Under the pieces are notes generated by a model. That model saw only the letters and a program-made list of their open reading frames with translations, was not told where the DNA came from and ran no database searches. From positions 59,125,829-59,189,828 of the forward strand of contig OW028573.1 of NCBI GenBank assembly GCA_932294295.1: DNA of 64,000 nt. Direction: 5' to 3'. The position numbers and the translations under genes were made by a program. The DNA is from Alitta virens. Its lineage: Eukaryota > Annelida > Polychaeta > Phyllodocida > Nereididae. This document shows, in pieces, positions 1 through 13,860 of this stretch (within the stretch, counting starts at the first letter, position 1; each line of letters begins with the position of its first letter).

Positions 1-410
1 TATTGTACATCGTGTGCAACGCAGAAGCACACCAGAGGTAGAGCAGGCAGCAGGCCTTGCTCTGTCTATCACTGCATCTGTTAAAGATAAAGGAAGAACA
101 CTCACCCACCAACCACCGTCACAGCAAAGGTCCAATGTACTGCCAGGCTCCTGCTCCAAGTGTCTGTAGACTTCTGACATCCCATGAGCAGCTTACTCCT
201 AGTTATATACTGAGCCATGCGGATGCACAAGAGCAGGCAGTGTGGCCAGCTAGGCTGCAGCCACGACACTGGCAGTCGCACACAAAGACAGGTCTACCCA
301 GCAGGGCCAGTGTCTGCCAGCGCCACGCGGCATTCCAGGGGGCGTCTTGTGCTTCTGCTGCTGATGCTGCTGAGGGCGTATTGGATGGACTGCTGCTGTG
401 GATCAATCCA

Positions 411-428
411 GCTGCTGCTGCTGCTGCT
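411..428. repeat. (CTG)n trinucleotide repeat
   Basis: Six uninterrupted CTG units, with more scattered CTG/CAG triplets from 350 to 430. On the - strand the run can be read as a serine run, on the + strand as alanine or leucine. It is not known whether it is coding. Confidence 0.8.
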
Positions 429-1598
429 ACCCTCCACAGCCCACCCATCGACTCCCCGGCTCAGAAGCACCACCAAATTCTCCAGCCTGGTTGCCAAGGC
501 AACCGATTCATCTCTGTTAAATATTCATGTGAAACTGCTGCTTGGACCACTGGCACTTTGTGTTTCATCAATTGTTGTACTCAACAGGTCTTGCTAAGTG
601 ATTTCTGTTGCATCACACCAATTAAGACAGGGATCCTCATTTCAATAACGCCCGGTTTTAATTAGGCCTCAGTTACTAGGCTCTCTTTGACAAAAATCCA
701 AGTTCATGAGATGGATTTCGAGCTTCTTAGATCGTTGTTGTGAGAGATTAAAGTGCTAATATGAGCCTTTGTGTAGATGTACAAGAGATTTCAAAACTGC
801 TATTATCGCCACTTAATGAAAACGAGGGCTGTAAAATAGACATTAAAGCTAAATTCAAAACTACTCGTAAGTTTGCCAAACCCAACAATTCAGATACTCA
901 TTGAAACAGATACGAAACAACTAGATATGTTAGCGTCATTTTACATTTCAAACCTGTACATGACATGCTCTGGAATCATTTGATATTATATAATGTGTGC
1001 CTTACTGGCAGCTGAGTCATGACAAATCTTCCGTGGTGCTCTATCCAGCCACTAGTTGAGTCACTACATGTGAAAATGGTGCATTTGCCGAAGCCACATT
1101 CTGCACCATATTAGAAAGCCCATTTTAAGGGAAAAAGAAAGAGGTCCAATTGTGGAACAGAGGACACATGGACTGAGGTAGACATCAGTGGAGATCAAGG
1201 TGATCCAGGCCGGCTGCGGCTGCAGGGCTTTATCTGTGTCATCTGCTGAGGGAAGGGATGCTACACTAGGCAAGGACACATCTGGTCTGTAGGCGCTGAT
1301 AAGGGGGTGATGTGACTCAATGGCTGCCATCAACAGGGCTGCAGCTGATAAGGTTGTCATGGCAACTGCAGTATGGATTACACCATTTTCCATCACTACA
1401 GGGTTTTGCACTTGCACGATGTTAACTCCCAACATAAAACCCCGTAAGGAAAACCTGCTGCTCTTTTCAATACTCAAAGAGAAGCCTGCTCTGGATACTC
1501 TTCTAATAGTAACAAAACTACGGCTGGGCAACCTGTCTTTGCATATAACAATGAATACCTTTTGAAAACATAAATGACATAAAGGCTACTGATAACAT

Positions 1599-1682
1599 AA
1601 ATAAAGATATATAAAGGGACAAAAGGTATTATTCAGTAAGAAATAAAGATATATAAAGGGACAAAAGGTATTATTCAGTAAG
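1599..1682. repeat. Tandem duplication, 42-bp unit x2
   Basis: Two adjacent, apparently identical 42-bp copies beginning AAATAAAGATATATAAAGGG and ending TTCAGTAAG. The lack of divergence points to a recent slippage or duplication event. Confidence 0.9.
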
Positions 1683-3550
1683 AAAGGACCAATAGGTCAG
1701 TGAAAACTACATTTGCACCAAGAAACACACGTATGGGACGAAAATATACAGAAGGGAAGACAAAAAAAACCCTTATCTGAACAATTCAATTTTTTACGAC
1801 ATTCTGCATGTTCATTGATAAGGTTCGAGAATAAACACTACAGAAAACCAAGCAAAGACTTGGCACATGTCATTTAGCCATAAAACTGACGCAGGCCATT
1901 CTAGACTGCCTTTGCACTTATTTCATTTCATTTACAGGGCCAGGATCACTGGGTGCATTTTTTACACCCTAGGCCAACTCGTCAAATGACGGAATTCCGT
2001 GACTGAAATGAGATGTAATCACAGGGGGCTCCTGGATATGAAATGGGACAAAGGCAGCCAAGAAATGACTAACGGAAACAGTTGTGAAGAACACATACCT
2101 TGAGAAGCAGCAGCAATGAATGCCACGAAGCTGTAGCAAAGAGGGTGTGCCCGCCTCTGACATCTTTGGATCCCGTTTGTACTAACCAGCTGAAGTCGTC
2201 ATCAAAGAGAAGCAGCATCCCTTTGAGATGGAGGCAAACCAGAATGAGAACGACAAGTAGATTCAGTAGAATCAGTGGTTTCAGTACTCCAGTGTCTTTG
2301 GATCATATTATGCCCACGAGATCAAAGGCTGGTGCAAGTAAGATGACGTGGAGTGATGCGGAGCCACCTCCATCGGTTACCGAAGCAGAACAGCAACAGG
2401 GTGTGGTCGAGGAACTGTTGCTGCAGCAGATGAGGTGAAGTCATTGATGTGGGATGGATCATACACTGGCAGTGCTGCTCTGTGCTAGGTGCGGTGCATG
2501 TGCACAACTTGTACACAGAAGTGAATGTGGAACGACTGGCCACACAGCAGGCTGCTGTCTCACTGAGCAACTCAAAATAGATGAGCGGGCTGAGTAGGTG
2601 CTGCAGCTGTCCCCGCTAAGCCAATAACTCACAGACACAGCGGACAGGTTCCCACAAAGGCTTTGTCCAGGCAGGCCGGCCAGCACCGATTGAATACTAA
2701 ACTTCCACTCAAAGCAGCTGGGACGACGGCTTCGTGCAATCGAATCCGCCCGGACTCAGTCTGGTGCTAACAGGACGAATTGCAGACGAATTGCAGACCA
2801 TCCACTGACCCTGCTAGAAATGTCAGCCGCAGCAGGTCACCACAACCGCCTGTTTGATTGCTGGACGTCCTTGCTGACGGTACTGGCGCTCGGACTGACG
2901 CAGCAACGTGTAGTCAGACGGCACTGCAGTGACGTAGCAGACGAAGGCTGGGTGCAGGCAGAGGCAGCAGGGAGGCAGGGCGGCTGTTGAGCGGGGTCCT
3001 TGGGGTCAAGTATTGATTGAGTCGACACATACACGTCGAACGGGGGGACGGACGGGGGTTCATATTGACGTCTGAGCTGCGCCCGCTGCCATCCAGCTCG
3101 TTCGCCGCCCGCGGAAACACTGCAATTCCTATTTAGAATCTGCCTCGGAACGACGCTGCCACTGCCACTGCCGCCCAAACTACACAGCTAGCTCGGCAAT
3201 GAACTTTGGCCGCTCGCATATTAAATATTGTTTCGATTGATCCATTCATAAGACGTTTGTGGGGCTGCAACAATGTGGAGCAGATGGCGAGGCTCTTTAC
3301 TCCATAGGAGAATGACCATGCGCATTGTGGGCCCACATGGTGTCTCGTCTGACCCCCCCCCCCCCCTTGCCCGACTGCTTCTTGTCTGCATTTCCCTTTC
3401 TCCAGCTTCCTGTCCGCCCAACATGACATCACTTACGACTTCAAAGCCACGTGCGTCTAACGTCCACAATATTGCGTCGACACAATCTGGGTCATGCACG
3501 CAACACACAGCACCATGCCGTTAATGCGACCCCTATCAAAGACCTAACAA

Positions 3551-6500
3551 CCATGCCCTTCATGTTTTGGTCATATTCGGGTCACATTTAATGGCCTTTA
3601 TCATGTCAACGCTACCAGCTCAATTGTCAGCCCATTGCAATATCAGGACATAAGCTGGGTAATATTGCTGATATAGACTGCTAATATAGACGACCCAGAT
3701 TAAATAGACCACCGAAAGGATTTAAAACATTAAAAAAACCACATAGAAATGCATAACTGAATATGCATGAGCATTGTAAAGCTCACAAAAAGACATGTAT
3801 GCATTTAAATGGTTTGCGGCCCGAGGCTTGTTTGGTGTCGTTTGGTTGTGATTGCCAAGTTCTTGTTTCGCTTCACAACGACAAAAGAAGTGGCGAACAC
3901 AAAGAAAGTTGCTAGTCGAAACGTCCACGTCGCGTGCTGCACGTGATTAATAGTAAATCAGAGATTGGACTAATTGATAAAACGAAGGAGGTGTGAATCA
4001 TGACCAGTGCGTGTTGACGCCTCTAAGTGCACAATGGGGCGAGCAGAAATCACAGCTTCACGAGTCACTCACGACTAGAGCACGTGCACATGCACCCCAG
4101 GCCCTCTGGTGGAAAACGACAGAGGTCAACTATTGTAGTGAGCACCTGCTAAGCCCCTCGCCACTTCCCAGCATCTGCTAGCTCAGTCCAAACAACACAC
4201 CCTCTAAATATTTCAAGAAAACTACCCCCTGCACACACAAACAAGCAGGCACAGCACTGAACAGGGCTTGGTCAGAGCTTAACGCTTCGTCTGGAGCTAG
4301 TTTACTGGCGAGGCTGACTCGAAGGTCTTCTGACAGTCAATCAAATCTCAAGGTTACTTAATCAAGCTCTTTGTACTATGCTATGACTGCAGTCAATGCT
4401 TTTCAGCCACTTACTGCTCCTAGGATGACATCAGACTGTATTCAGTGTCATGTTGATAGACACACCACACATTCCATATGAAGGTTTTTGGACTTATCAC
4501 AAAAATGCACATTTTGTTCATTTTAATATGATACAGTACTTTAATACTAATCAGAAAATGTCTATGAAATTCAAACCAATGAGTCACCTGCAGTCATGAT
4601 ATTCAGCATTATAGCCTGCTAGTGGTCAAATAACTGTCATTATTCTTTGCAGCATCTGCTGTGTCTTGGCACTGTCTTCCTTTTGTGTTTATCTCCCTGA
4701 TATCATGAATCATGAATATTGCTGCACTGCCCCTCTTTCCCTTGTTTTTCCACAGGACAGGGACACTCTCCAACCAGGGGGATCAAATTGCAGGCCTGGG
4801 GCACTTTGGCCATTGTGCCCCATCCCCACAAGCGCTGAGGGGCACATTGGGGAGGGACATCTGGCCCTGACCATGAACATTGAACAAGGACAGATGGTCT
4901 GCTCAGCCTTTTCCATGGCCAATACCAAAGCCTTTATAGCCCAAACCACAGATTATTTTTCAAATTTATCAAAAACACTGATCGATAACATTTAGTGGAA
5001 ATTAGAACAACTGCACCTCCGTGACAATTGCACAATAGCCTATTACATGACACACGGGTTTAATTGAATGATTGACGTGGCCTACTTTGTGAACATACTG
5101 ACCTTTTACTGGCATATCACCACAGCCTTTGATCAAACAAATATTTCAAAGGTCATGTCAGGATTAGGACTCTGAACATTGTGTTCCGCTGGTCATGTGT
5201 GTACAAAGATATTAGTGTTTAATATTTGTTTGACAGGAAATTGCACTAGATGACAGAATAAAACCTTAGGCTAAAACACTGAACACTTAAACAAACAGTG
5301 CATCACCACCAATGCATGAATGGAAAGGTGACAAAAAAATCAATGCAAAACGTGTGAAAAAAACGAAAAAAAAAAAAAAAAAAAAAACGATCACTGATCA
5401 ATGATTAAATGAATAGAGATGTAGTAGAACGTAACATGACACGTAATCTTTTTGAAATTGTGAGTATGAGGTGAATGAAAGGATGCTTCTTGTGATGAAT
5501 GGTACAGAGACAATGGTGCGCAGTGCAGGATCAGTAATGCTAATGAAATCTACTCACCCATGAGCCTCCTGCAGGGCCAACCAGCTGTTGGGCAGCAAGC
5601 ACGATCTGCAGCCGTATCCCGCATCCCAGATGTCTGCTAGTTTGCTAAGAACATCCAGCTAGTTCTTACTTACATCCTAGATGCCGCCTGCTAGATGACA
5701 CGATGGTTTTGTAGCGCTCTCCTGACGTTTTCTGAACCTCTCTCACTGTCGTCTCCTCCCTGCAGTGGCTGTCCTGTGCTCTGCCTCACCGCGCATGCTC
5801 TGTGACCTGCCTTTAAGCAGGGTGCTTCGTTCTGATTGGCCCACGAAGCCCAGCGCTCAGCACGGCCCAGCGGCGTTTCATTGATGCAGACACTCTTGCA
5901 ACCCCCCCCTCCCCCTCTGCTGCTCATTGATAATGATCCCACTAGACGAACCCTACTTGCTCCTGTGTAGTGTATACTATAATGATATTATATCTCTCTT
6001 TGTCTTTCCCTAGATTGTCAAATCATTTTAGAATATAAATCCATAATATGTTGATGTATAATTAAATGGAAATTTGATCTTATCTGAATTCAGTGCTTTT
6101 CCGTTTATGGACTAGGCTCCAAAACACATTACATAATATTATGACAGAAATAACTGTTGTCTTTAATTTCACATTTTCAAGTGCATGCTCAGTATTCCAG
6201 TTCTTCAGTCAATGTACTGTAATTTCGACTGCATCGATAGGTTCAGTGATCAGGGTTTACTCGTGGTATTTTCGAAATAAGAGCATGGGACAGTGAGTGA
6301 CCCTGTGCAGCTCATATCCGGTGCCTAAGTGTTGAGGAAACGAGATCATGCAGGCAAATTGCTGGATGTAACTGGGTCACATGGCTAGTGATCGTTTAGT
6401 CTTGCCTTGTACCTTGGCCAGTGTCTCAGTGATGGTTTTGTCTTGGCTGCATTTAAAGCCATAATGACCTCTAGCCTTGATAGGCGGATCACGTGACTGC

Positions 6501-6600
6501 TACCCTCTGAATACCCGGATGAAATAGATCGAATGTTGGGCCGACTGCCTTTTCAAAATGTCTGTCAATTTGCCCTATCATACTGTATTTCGCATTGTCG
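3551..6600. other. Intergenic DNA, no confident gene
   Basis: Nothing recognisable. At 4756-4995 a 79-codon open frame follows a good acceptor-like tract (pyrimidines then CCACAG), but it resembles no family I know and has no partner exon. An A-run lies near 5366-5388. A CpG-richer patch at 5690-5900 has a C-rich run at about 5902. Confidence 0.4.
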
Positions 6601-6625
6601 AAAACTTTACATAAAACAGTGTTCA

Positions 6626-7325
6626 CAGGGCTCGACATAATTTGGGCAACCAAAACCCAACGAGCATGCAGTTGCCCGACAGTGCAACCACTTTAGAAGT
6701 TGAACAGGTTATTCAGTTAGTGATCATGACTGATGCTGATTGATTGTAATTAAGACTATCAAAGGTCAAAGAAGACTTCAGACATGCAATCATCTAAATT
6801 GCAATTACCCTGTGGCTATTGAAGGCATTGAAATACAACGGTCAATAGCAATCAAATATCTAAAGAGATCTGAGAGAAAAGTAATTGTATTCAGACTTTA
6901 ATTAAATCATGCTAAATATCAGAAAACATCAAATTTTGAAGGTCCTGAAATAAACATATGTTGAAAAGTCAAGCGTTTAATTGGGAATTTACGCAAAAAG
7001 TGGACATAATGTCACATACACTACTACACTACGTCTTCAGCAAATTGCTCATTTGAATTCCAACACAACTTGACAGTTGGTCAACAGTGTTTGTATTTCA
7101 GACTCACATTAGAGTTCGGTGGTTAGTAATGAATTAATCACATCATAAATAGTCACTGAAGGACATGTTTAATGTAATGTTCGGTGTATACTGCAAGCAT
7201 GATAGGCCATACTTGTTGATAAAGAATATACAACAACATTTTCATTGGGCAACCAAATTTCAGGTTTGGGCAACCTTTTTTCGAACTTTGGTTGCCCGAC
7301 TGGCAACCTTGTCATGAACCTCTTA
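6626..7325. mobile_element. hAT-like non-autonomous element (inferred)
   Basis: The left end reads CAGGGCTCGACATAATTTGG followed by GCAACCAAAA. Near the right end the inverse motif TTGGTTGCCCGAC is followed by GTCATGAACCTC. Extra GGGCAACC copies lie just inside the right end (7245-7275). A CAGGG-type terminus with inverted subterminal motifs is typical of hAT elements. There is no transposase frame inside, and no target duplication was confirmed. Confidence 0.45.
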
Positions 7326-9190
7326 ATGATCGGCTTGGTTTAGTTATTTTATATTGTGGTGAGTGTGCTTATCTATGCACCTTGAAATAATCTTGAAATC
7401 TTACAGGTAAATCAAAGGTTATTACGATAATTTCAATTCAAGACACATAAAAGACAAAGAAGAGGATATTGCCTATTATAAACAACTTAATGTTTCTATA
7501 TACACATGGCCACCAGATTTTTTGTTACTTTTCACATTTGGTATGTATAAGTTTTTTAGAATTAAAGTATAAAAAATATAAATGTGTACCTCGGTAATTC
7601 TATAGGCTGACTGATCTTGATTTGCCAGCTTTTACAAGGATCTAAGGTCCTTGGTTCAAGCATGCAGCCATGGGTCAAGTATTGCTCTATCTTTTCTTCA
7701 TTTTCGATATGTTGTTGCTGATATTCAACTTTGAATTTTGTTTGTTGATCTTCACCTTGATATATCAATACAAAAGTGGTAATGCCAAGAGATTGCATCA
7801 TCTCTTGCAGGTGTTGTGGCCAGTTTTGTGAACCGTTCTAAGTCTACTCCCAGACAAAACCAAGACTATATCCAACACGACTTCGCAATATTTGAAAGCG
7901 GAAAGAAGTGTGCCACAGACATGCCCCATAGTTGGAGGACCTTCTGAAAAAAGGTCTTAAATGGTAGAAAAAGGTCAGTGAAGCAGCAACAAGGCGCACC
8001 GGAAACACGCCTTAGGACTCAACAACAAACAGCGTCGCTGATACCAGCCACAAAAAGACCTAATAAGAAGAAATTTACGATTAAGGAATTCACAATAAGT
8101 GAATGAATGGCATTCCAAAGTAAACTTTTTTTTCTGTATTTTGCAGGTTATGTCTCCGCAACCAAAACGTTTGAAGTGTTTTGTAATTTGATAGACCCTC
8201 TTAAGCTCACACTAAAGACTTGAAATACTTTTTACCAGGAAGTCAAGTTCATATTAAAGTTCAAAAACTATCCAGAATGTTTTGTACTGCCATTATACTA
8301 GCTCATATTACCTGGATATATTTCTACATTGAGAATGAAACATGTTGTGAGTTGAAAGAATATTAAGTGTAGGAAATAAAATCCTAGAAATATAAACGAA
8401 CCCGAGGATTGAGAATAGCAAGAAATATTGAATAAGCATTCGAGGCTCTTTGATTTTTCCATAATTCCCTTCTATGTATATTTCCAGCTAGTTATGTTTT
8501 AACTGGAGTGCACTTGTGACATATGGAAAGTATACAACAGACAGAAACATACTTGGGTGGAAAAAAGGAAATGTGGATAAATAAGGTCTACATTCTAATC
8601 CAATCAGTCTGCTGCTTCGCCTGGAGATGCCCTGTAATTACACTGGTAGGCCAATATATCGTTAAACAAACGAATTATCTATGTTTGATAATGCTGACAC
8701 ATGTTCATACTGCTCCGGACCTCTGTGCAAAGGACTATATCAGCCCCGAGAGGCTCAATTATACTTGATGACATACCCTAACCCTCTCCCCCAAAACATA
8801 ACTCATGTGGAACGTCAGAATCTATCCTAGGAACAGCTCGTCAAATGCCAGGAAAAGTCTTGTTTTTGTCTTGATGATAACCAGTTAAACGTATGACCAA
8901 AGTATTCTCAAATTTTGAAAATGACTAGATGGTAGTCAATTAATAGAAGGTTGTCATATTGACTACCTATAGGAGTACCATTTATGATTATTGACTTCTC
9001 CTTGTCATTTTGACGAATATTTGTACGGAGTGCACAGGTTAATGTAAAAAGTATAAATGTTGGTAATTGGCTTAGAATTCTCTATTTTACCCCCTGAATC
9101 AGGCAAACTCGCAGATTTTCAGCTAACCGAAAAAGAGACTCCTCACCCTGATTGGGCTTACGCTTCCCTTAGAGACGCAGGCCTTCTTCT
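7326..9190. other. AT-rich intergenic DNA
   Basis: No gene, RNA or structured repeat recognised. All open frames are short and AT-biased. Confidence 0.5.
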
Positions 9191-9194
9191 TGCT

Positions 9195-9250
9195 ACATCG
9201 ATCACGTGATTTAGGTGCTTAACTTCCGGTCCCTAGAGGGCGTTCCCTGT
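9195..9250. promoter_or_regulatory. Motif cluster: E-box palindrome, ETS-like and CTCF-like sites
   Basis: An ATCACGTGAT E-box palindrome (about 9200) is followed within 30 bp by ACTTCCGG (ETS-like) and CCCTAGAGGGCG (resembles the CTCF core). The spacing suggests a regulatory element or promoter. No adjacent exon was identified. Confidence 0.3.
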
Positions 9251-10156
9251 ATTCCGCACTTTGCAAGACGAGTCTAGTCCAATATTCAACGACACCCAGC
9301 AATTTGCAGAGCCAGACTCACCACTGCGTCGGCAGGACTTTTCCAGTTCACAGAAAAGTTGAATTTCTAGTTGAGCCCAATAGCATTACATTGTCCATGT
9401 ACTGCCTGCATGACCTAGTAAATCGGTCAGTTGATATGCCCAAAGGTCCTATAGCTTGTTGACTCTTAAGAATTTCTTATTTCCCATTGTCCCAATTGAG
9501 AAGAATACACAACAAAAATACTGAATAATTAATTTGAAGGTCTTTTAATTTCATTGAATGAAACTTCAACGGGGATTGCTGTGATTGTTCCGACAGCCAT
9601 CAAGCTGTTTTGCCTGATAAATATGAAATCTTGAAATCTGCATTGCCAGCCAATGATGGAAGGCACAGATATTTGTATATTGCATATATGTGTCTCAAGT
9701 TGGAGTATCGCAGAGGGAAGTCGTCAGTTTCTTTAATAAGTATAAATATCGAAGGATTCAAGCAATTACTTTGGTTACAACAGGCCCTGGATTCAACCTA
9801 AGTAATTGCTTGAATCCTGTGCCTATCACAGAAATGTACTCCTAAACTTCCGGGCACTACATTATATTGGTCAGAGAACAATACCAGTAGATCTATCGAA
9901 GTGGGATGCTTACGGGAGAGATGTATGTGATTCTGACAGATAGAGGACTGTAGAGAGCATCTCTGGCGAAGAGATGAAGTTGATGCAACTGGTAGGCCTG
10001 TTCAGTTTCTGGCCACACCCTCTTGGCATCATCACAATGCCTGATGCTGCAGAGATGCAGGGTGAAGAGAGGACAGTTCTGGATGAGGAGAAGGGCAAGT
10101 AAAACCTCCTGGATCCCTCTCTATTGAATCAGGGCGTCACTTAAGACACCTCTAAG

Positions 10157-10480
10157 CAACCCTATGTGGTGAGGCCATCTGCCCGATGGATGGTCTCTCA
10201 TTTGCGCATGCGCAGCTCATCGATCTCAGCCGTCCAAAGGGTCGCATAACCCCATTAAGAACGTCTTTGTTTGACTCGCTCAAGACAAGTAAATCCACAG
10301 CGTTGAACTATTTCCAAGTAATGAGCGGGGTTTTTGCGGGGGTCGCCGAAGGCCCTCGGGAGATCAGGCCACCGGAAGGAAGGATAGCACGTGTTTCCGG
10401 ATTGCGCTCGCCAATGACAGGCGGCGCTTTGTCGCTCGTCGTTATTGTAGTGTGTGTCAAATGTCACCTGACCTTGCCCT
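10157..10480. promoter_or_regulatory. CpG-rich promoter-like patch with an NRF1-type site
   Basis: GCGCATGCGCAG at 10204-10215 matches the palindromic NRF1 recognition sequence, which in animals marks CpG-rich housekeeping promoters. The surrounding 300 bp is richer in CpG than its flanks. A 138-codon + frame and a 70-codon - frame overlap here, but neither resembles a known protein. Confidence 0.4.
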
Positions 10481-11465
10481 GTTCAAAAATCCTTTCTGGT
10501 GTTGTAAACGCCCTAACACAACGTGGAAAAGTCCTGGCCCCGCAATATGACAAGAGTCACTGCTATGATGGACTGTATTCCAGTTATTACATACAGATCT
10601 AGATGGGAAATTCGGGCAGATAGATAGCCTGGATGTTTGTTCGACAGAGGCATAACCCAGCTGAGCTTTGATTGTTGGAGAATGTAACTATACTATTTGA
10701 GCAAAAGGTAAACTGGAACAACACCCAACTGTGTAAATGATATAATTGACATTTTGAATGATTTATATATAAAAAAAGGCCTGTTACTTTTTAATTACCA
10801 AAATTTTGTAAATGTGAAAATTCAAATGTCAGCAATTTTCGTTTTGTTGCAGGCCTGTATACCAGACAAAAGCTTGATAATCAAAATAAATAAATTAAAC
10901 GCGGATCCATATCAGATTCAGTTCAATTTTCTATAAACTAAGAAAACAACACACCACTAACAGTGAATCGGGTCTGGGATTGTGTTAATAAATATGTTAC
11001 ATTGATAACTAACAAACTATTGTACAATGGCAGCTGATACATGCAATCTTACATTTGTATTAATCAAACCAATACTTGTCAGGGCATTCCCATGGCATGT
11101 TGCACTATAATCTACCATTTCACTTGAGTTGGGGTATCTTTGGTCCTTCTAGTTGTGCCCTCTCGGGTTCATTGACTGTTAATACCCCAGTTTATCACAC
11201 CTCGTGCAGCAAGCACTTGGGGGTGTGGTGCCCCCCTTGAGAGTGCACTCCCAGCCGAGGACTTATTCTGTGCAATTGGCCCCAGGCACTTTTCACATTT
11301 TATGTCTTTCCAAGGTCTCCACAGAGTGGACACCCCGAATGTTGGTCACTAAGAACATGGAGAGGCATGTATGACTTATTGTCAATCGCTTTCTAATAGT
11401 GTATTGGTGAACAAACATGTTATTGGTTACAGGGTCCTACAAGCCAATAGTGTATTGATCATAGG

Positions 11466-12190
11466 TAGGGTAAAGTTGGGTAATATGGGCTACTTGCACT
11501 AAAAGCCATCAGTGGTACATGCTCAAACCTGGTGGAATTTTTAAGTATATTCAAGGTCATCATCTGTAGCGCAGACAGCACATTTGAGGCTGCTATTTTT
11601 TTTCATGTGACGGAGACTTAAATAATTACCTGTCATTTCTTTCGTTATTTTGTTTAAGGGAAAAGTCTGTAGAATATGCTAATTTGGTGTAGATATATCA
11701 ACCTGATGTTTTTTTCATAGCAAATACTCTTTTCTTGGATTCTCACTCATTTGCAATGGTCATGTGGTGGTCAGAAATTCTAAGAGCAGCCTAAAATGCA
11801 AGGCACATTGTTGGGTGATATAGGCATAGGTGATTTATGCTATCATTAGTAAAAATTATTGTCAAGCAAAAATATCATGTAAGGAGTGAAACATTAAAAT
11901 AAAAACTCTTAAATATGAATAACATCAGATAAGTGTACTGTTCAGATTCATACCACAGTAACATGACTTTTGTGTAGGACTATAAAGTGTGCAAAATAAC
12001 TATGGGCCCATAGATGTTTAACATGAGCACTGCTAAATGTGCTCATATTAAACATTTATCTTGCCCATATTAAACTTCTGCATTTATAGTTGAAATTAGT
12101 ATAGTTTAATATGGGCATTTTAGTGCTCATATTTTCAGAATTAGGTGACCATAAAACCCCATTGTGGTTTAATAAGGGCACTTCTTAATT
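11466..12190. mobile_element. Decayed DNA element related to the one at 15797
   Basis: The left end TAGGGTAAAGTTGGGTAATA followed by TGGGC matches the left end of the element at 15795 at about 19 of 26 positions. The interior repeats ATGGGC/GCCCAT-type motifs (GTTTAATATGGGC, GCCCATATTAAAC) in both orientations. The right terminus is not clear. No coding sequence. Confidence 0.35.
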
Positions 12191-12939
12191 TTTTTCTCTA
12201 AGCCATAATATTTCAAAACTATGATATGCAAATTATATGCGTACATTATCAGATACGTCAGATATACATCATGGTGCAAAAAAGCTTCCCATCAGGTGAA
12301 AAAAAGAAACAAAGAAAATAGCAAAGCAACAGAAAAAGTAGTGATACAAGACCTGTTGTCAAGACCCGTTCGTAATTGCCACCATTTACCTGGTGACACA
12401 GCATCTTTAGGGTGTGGCTTCTTGTGCCAAAGAAACTGATGTATTTGCCCTGGGCGATGTTGATTTCTTTTGAGCAGTACGGATCAAAGCAGATGATCAC
12501 ACCAGGGGATCAAACTTCAGGTCAGTGCAAGGTGCTTGGCTTTTTGTGCACATCAACTTGTGTGCAATTGATCCCTGAATGAAATTGTGAGATATTGGAG
12601 ACCAAAGGTGCGGCAAAAAAACATGCGCCAATGTCTGTCCAGATGCACGCTTGACCCCCAGATGACCAGGGTCGTTTTGGCAGCTTCCTTGTTGTTTGTT
12701 CAATTAAGATGACCAAGCTGACCGATTGATTGGACAAAAGGGGTATGGTCAGTGTGGTAAGGGTGTAATTGGCTCGGCTGATCAAAACAGCCACCCCATG
12801 TCCACAGCAGTGTCTACTTTTATAATAATTCTACAGAAGAGCACCCTTAAAAATTTGCCATGACAATTCCAGTCCCCAAACAAAGACATGGTACTCTGAC
12901 GTGGTTATAATAGGCCACTGAGAATAATTAGCATTTTAT

Positions 12940-13060
12940 CTTTACTTGACCGCTAGAGGGGGTTATTAGGGGACACGTGACCAACCGGAAACGCGACAAA
13001 GACGACCTCTGGAGAGGAATACGTCACTGTAATGGTGGTCCACTTCGGGCCACACGAATC
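12940..13060. promoter_or_regulatory. Motif-rich patch (CTCF-like, E-box, ETS-like)
   Basis: CCGCTAGAGGGGG (CTCF-like), GACACGTGACC (E-box) and CCGGAAACGCG (ETS-like plus CpGs) lie within 70 bp. This is suggestive of a promoter or insulator; no transcript can be assigned. Confidence 0.25.
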
Positions 13061-13639
13061 ACAAAACGTGGCCACAGCCAGGACTCCCCGCTCAGTCACG
13101 CTACTGCCATTAATCATAGTGGAACTCGCCATATAATGTCATAATTACATGTTGCCAATTATTAACTGGCGGCCACCAGTCCTAATTTGGATCTGCAACA
13201 ATGACTACATGGGGTGCTTGGCCTTTTAAGGGTGCTCAGATTTTTTGGGTTTAATTTCCCTAAATCACGACATCAGAAGTTCAGCGTCAAGCAAAAGGGA
13301 TTGGGTTTATTTAATCTGAATTCACATTGTCAATGCAGCTGCCGACGCTCTCAGATGAACCATAGAGAAATAGTTCATTTTGTGTTTATGGGCACAGCTT
13401 CATATTAATTTACTAGGCATCCTTAATCATCGTTATTCCTTTCAAAGATTTGCCATAAATTCATGTTCGCAGAGACAAATTGTAAATAGATATATTGGAC
13501 AGAATAGAGGATACCGTGGAGGCCATATTGCGCATCCCAGTGTCATCCCCTATCTTATGCAGAACAGGAGCCGTGCTTCGTTTTCTGGGTCATGTGCGTG
13601 CGTTTTTTGTGGCTCTGCTGTACATCATGAGAGTGATGT

Positions 13640-13860
13640 AGGAGGGTCACGTGACCAAACCCCTTCATGCTCAGTGCACCATGGTACCCTTGGCTCTTTA
13701 ATATCAGTTGGAGGGGTGACCTGGAGCGTAGCGAGGGTTTGAAAGAACAAAGCACCCCTTCCATTAGCCCCGACCAGGGTGGTTGTAAACATGTGAGGGC
13801 TACTGGGCATGCGCAGTGGAGTTGTATTCAAAGATTGCGTGTCATCCGGGCACTCGGTTG
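13640..13860. promoter_or_regulatory. Promoter-like patch: GGTCACGTGACC palindrome and NRF1-like site
   Basis: A perfect 12-bp palindrome GGTCACGTGACC (13644-13655) and GGCATGCGCAGT (about 13806) lie in a CpG-richer stretch. Open frames cover it on both strands without recognisable similarity. Confidence 0.3.

Larger units (their letters stand above)
1..3550. other. Region without a recognisable gene; GC-richer patches with open frames
   Basis: I recognise no protein family here. The stretches 200-500, 1064-1531, 2100-2440 and 2690-3450 are GC-richer than their surroundings and carry open frames on both strands, including a serine- or alanine-rich frame over the CTG run near 411. On the - strand a GTATGT splice-donor-like sequence follows AAG just below 2100. 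CpG-rich DNA from 2690 to 3450 could be the promoter or first exon of a - strand gene, but no continuous exon chain could be built. A 13-C homopolymer lies near 3354. Confidence 0.35.

Noticed and set aside
2099..2330. - strand exon encoding a membrane segment before a GTATGT donor
   Set aside because: The hydrophobic frame begins after a stop with no acceptor; the other two frames are equally short. Insufficient support.
4756..4995. Exon following a strong acceptor
   Set aside because: No partner exon, no donor before the stop, no recognisable similarity.
10186..10602. 138-codon + frame
   Set aside because: Lies over a CpG-rich promoter-like patch with an overlapping frame on the other strand; the translation looks non-protein.
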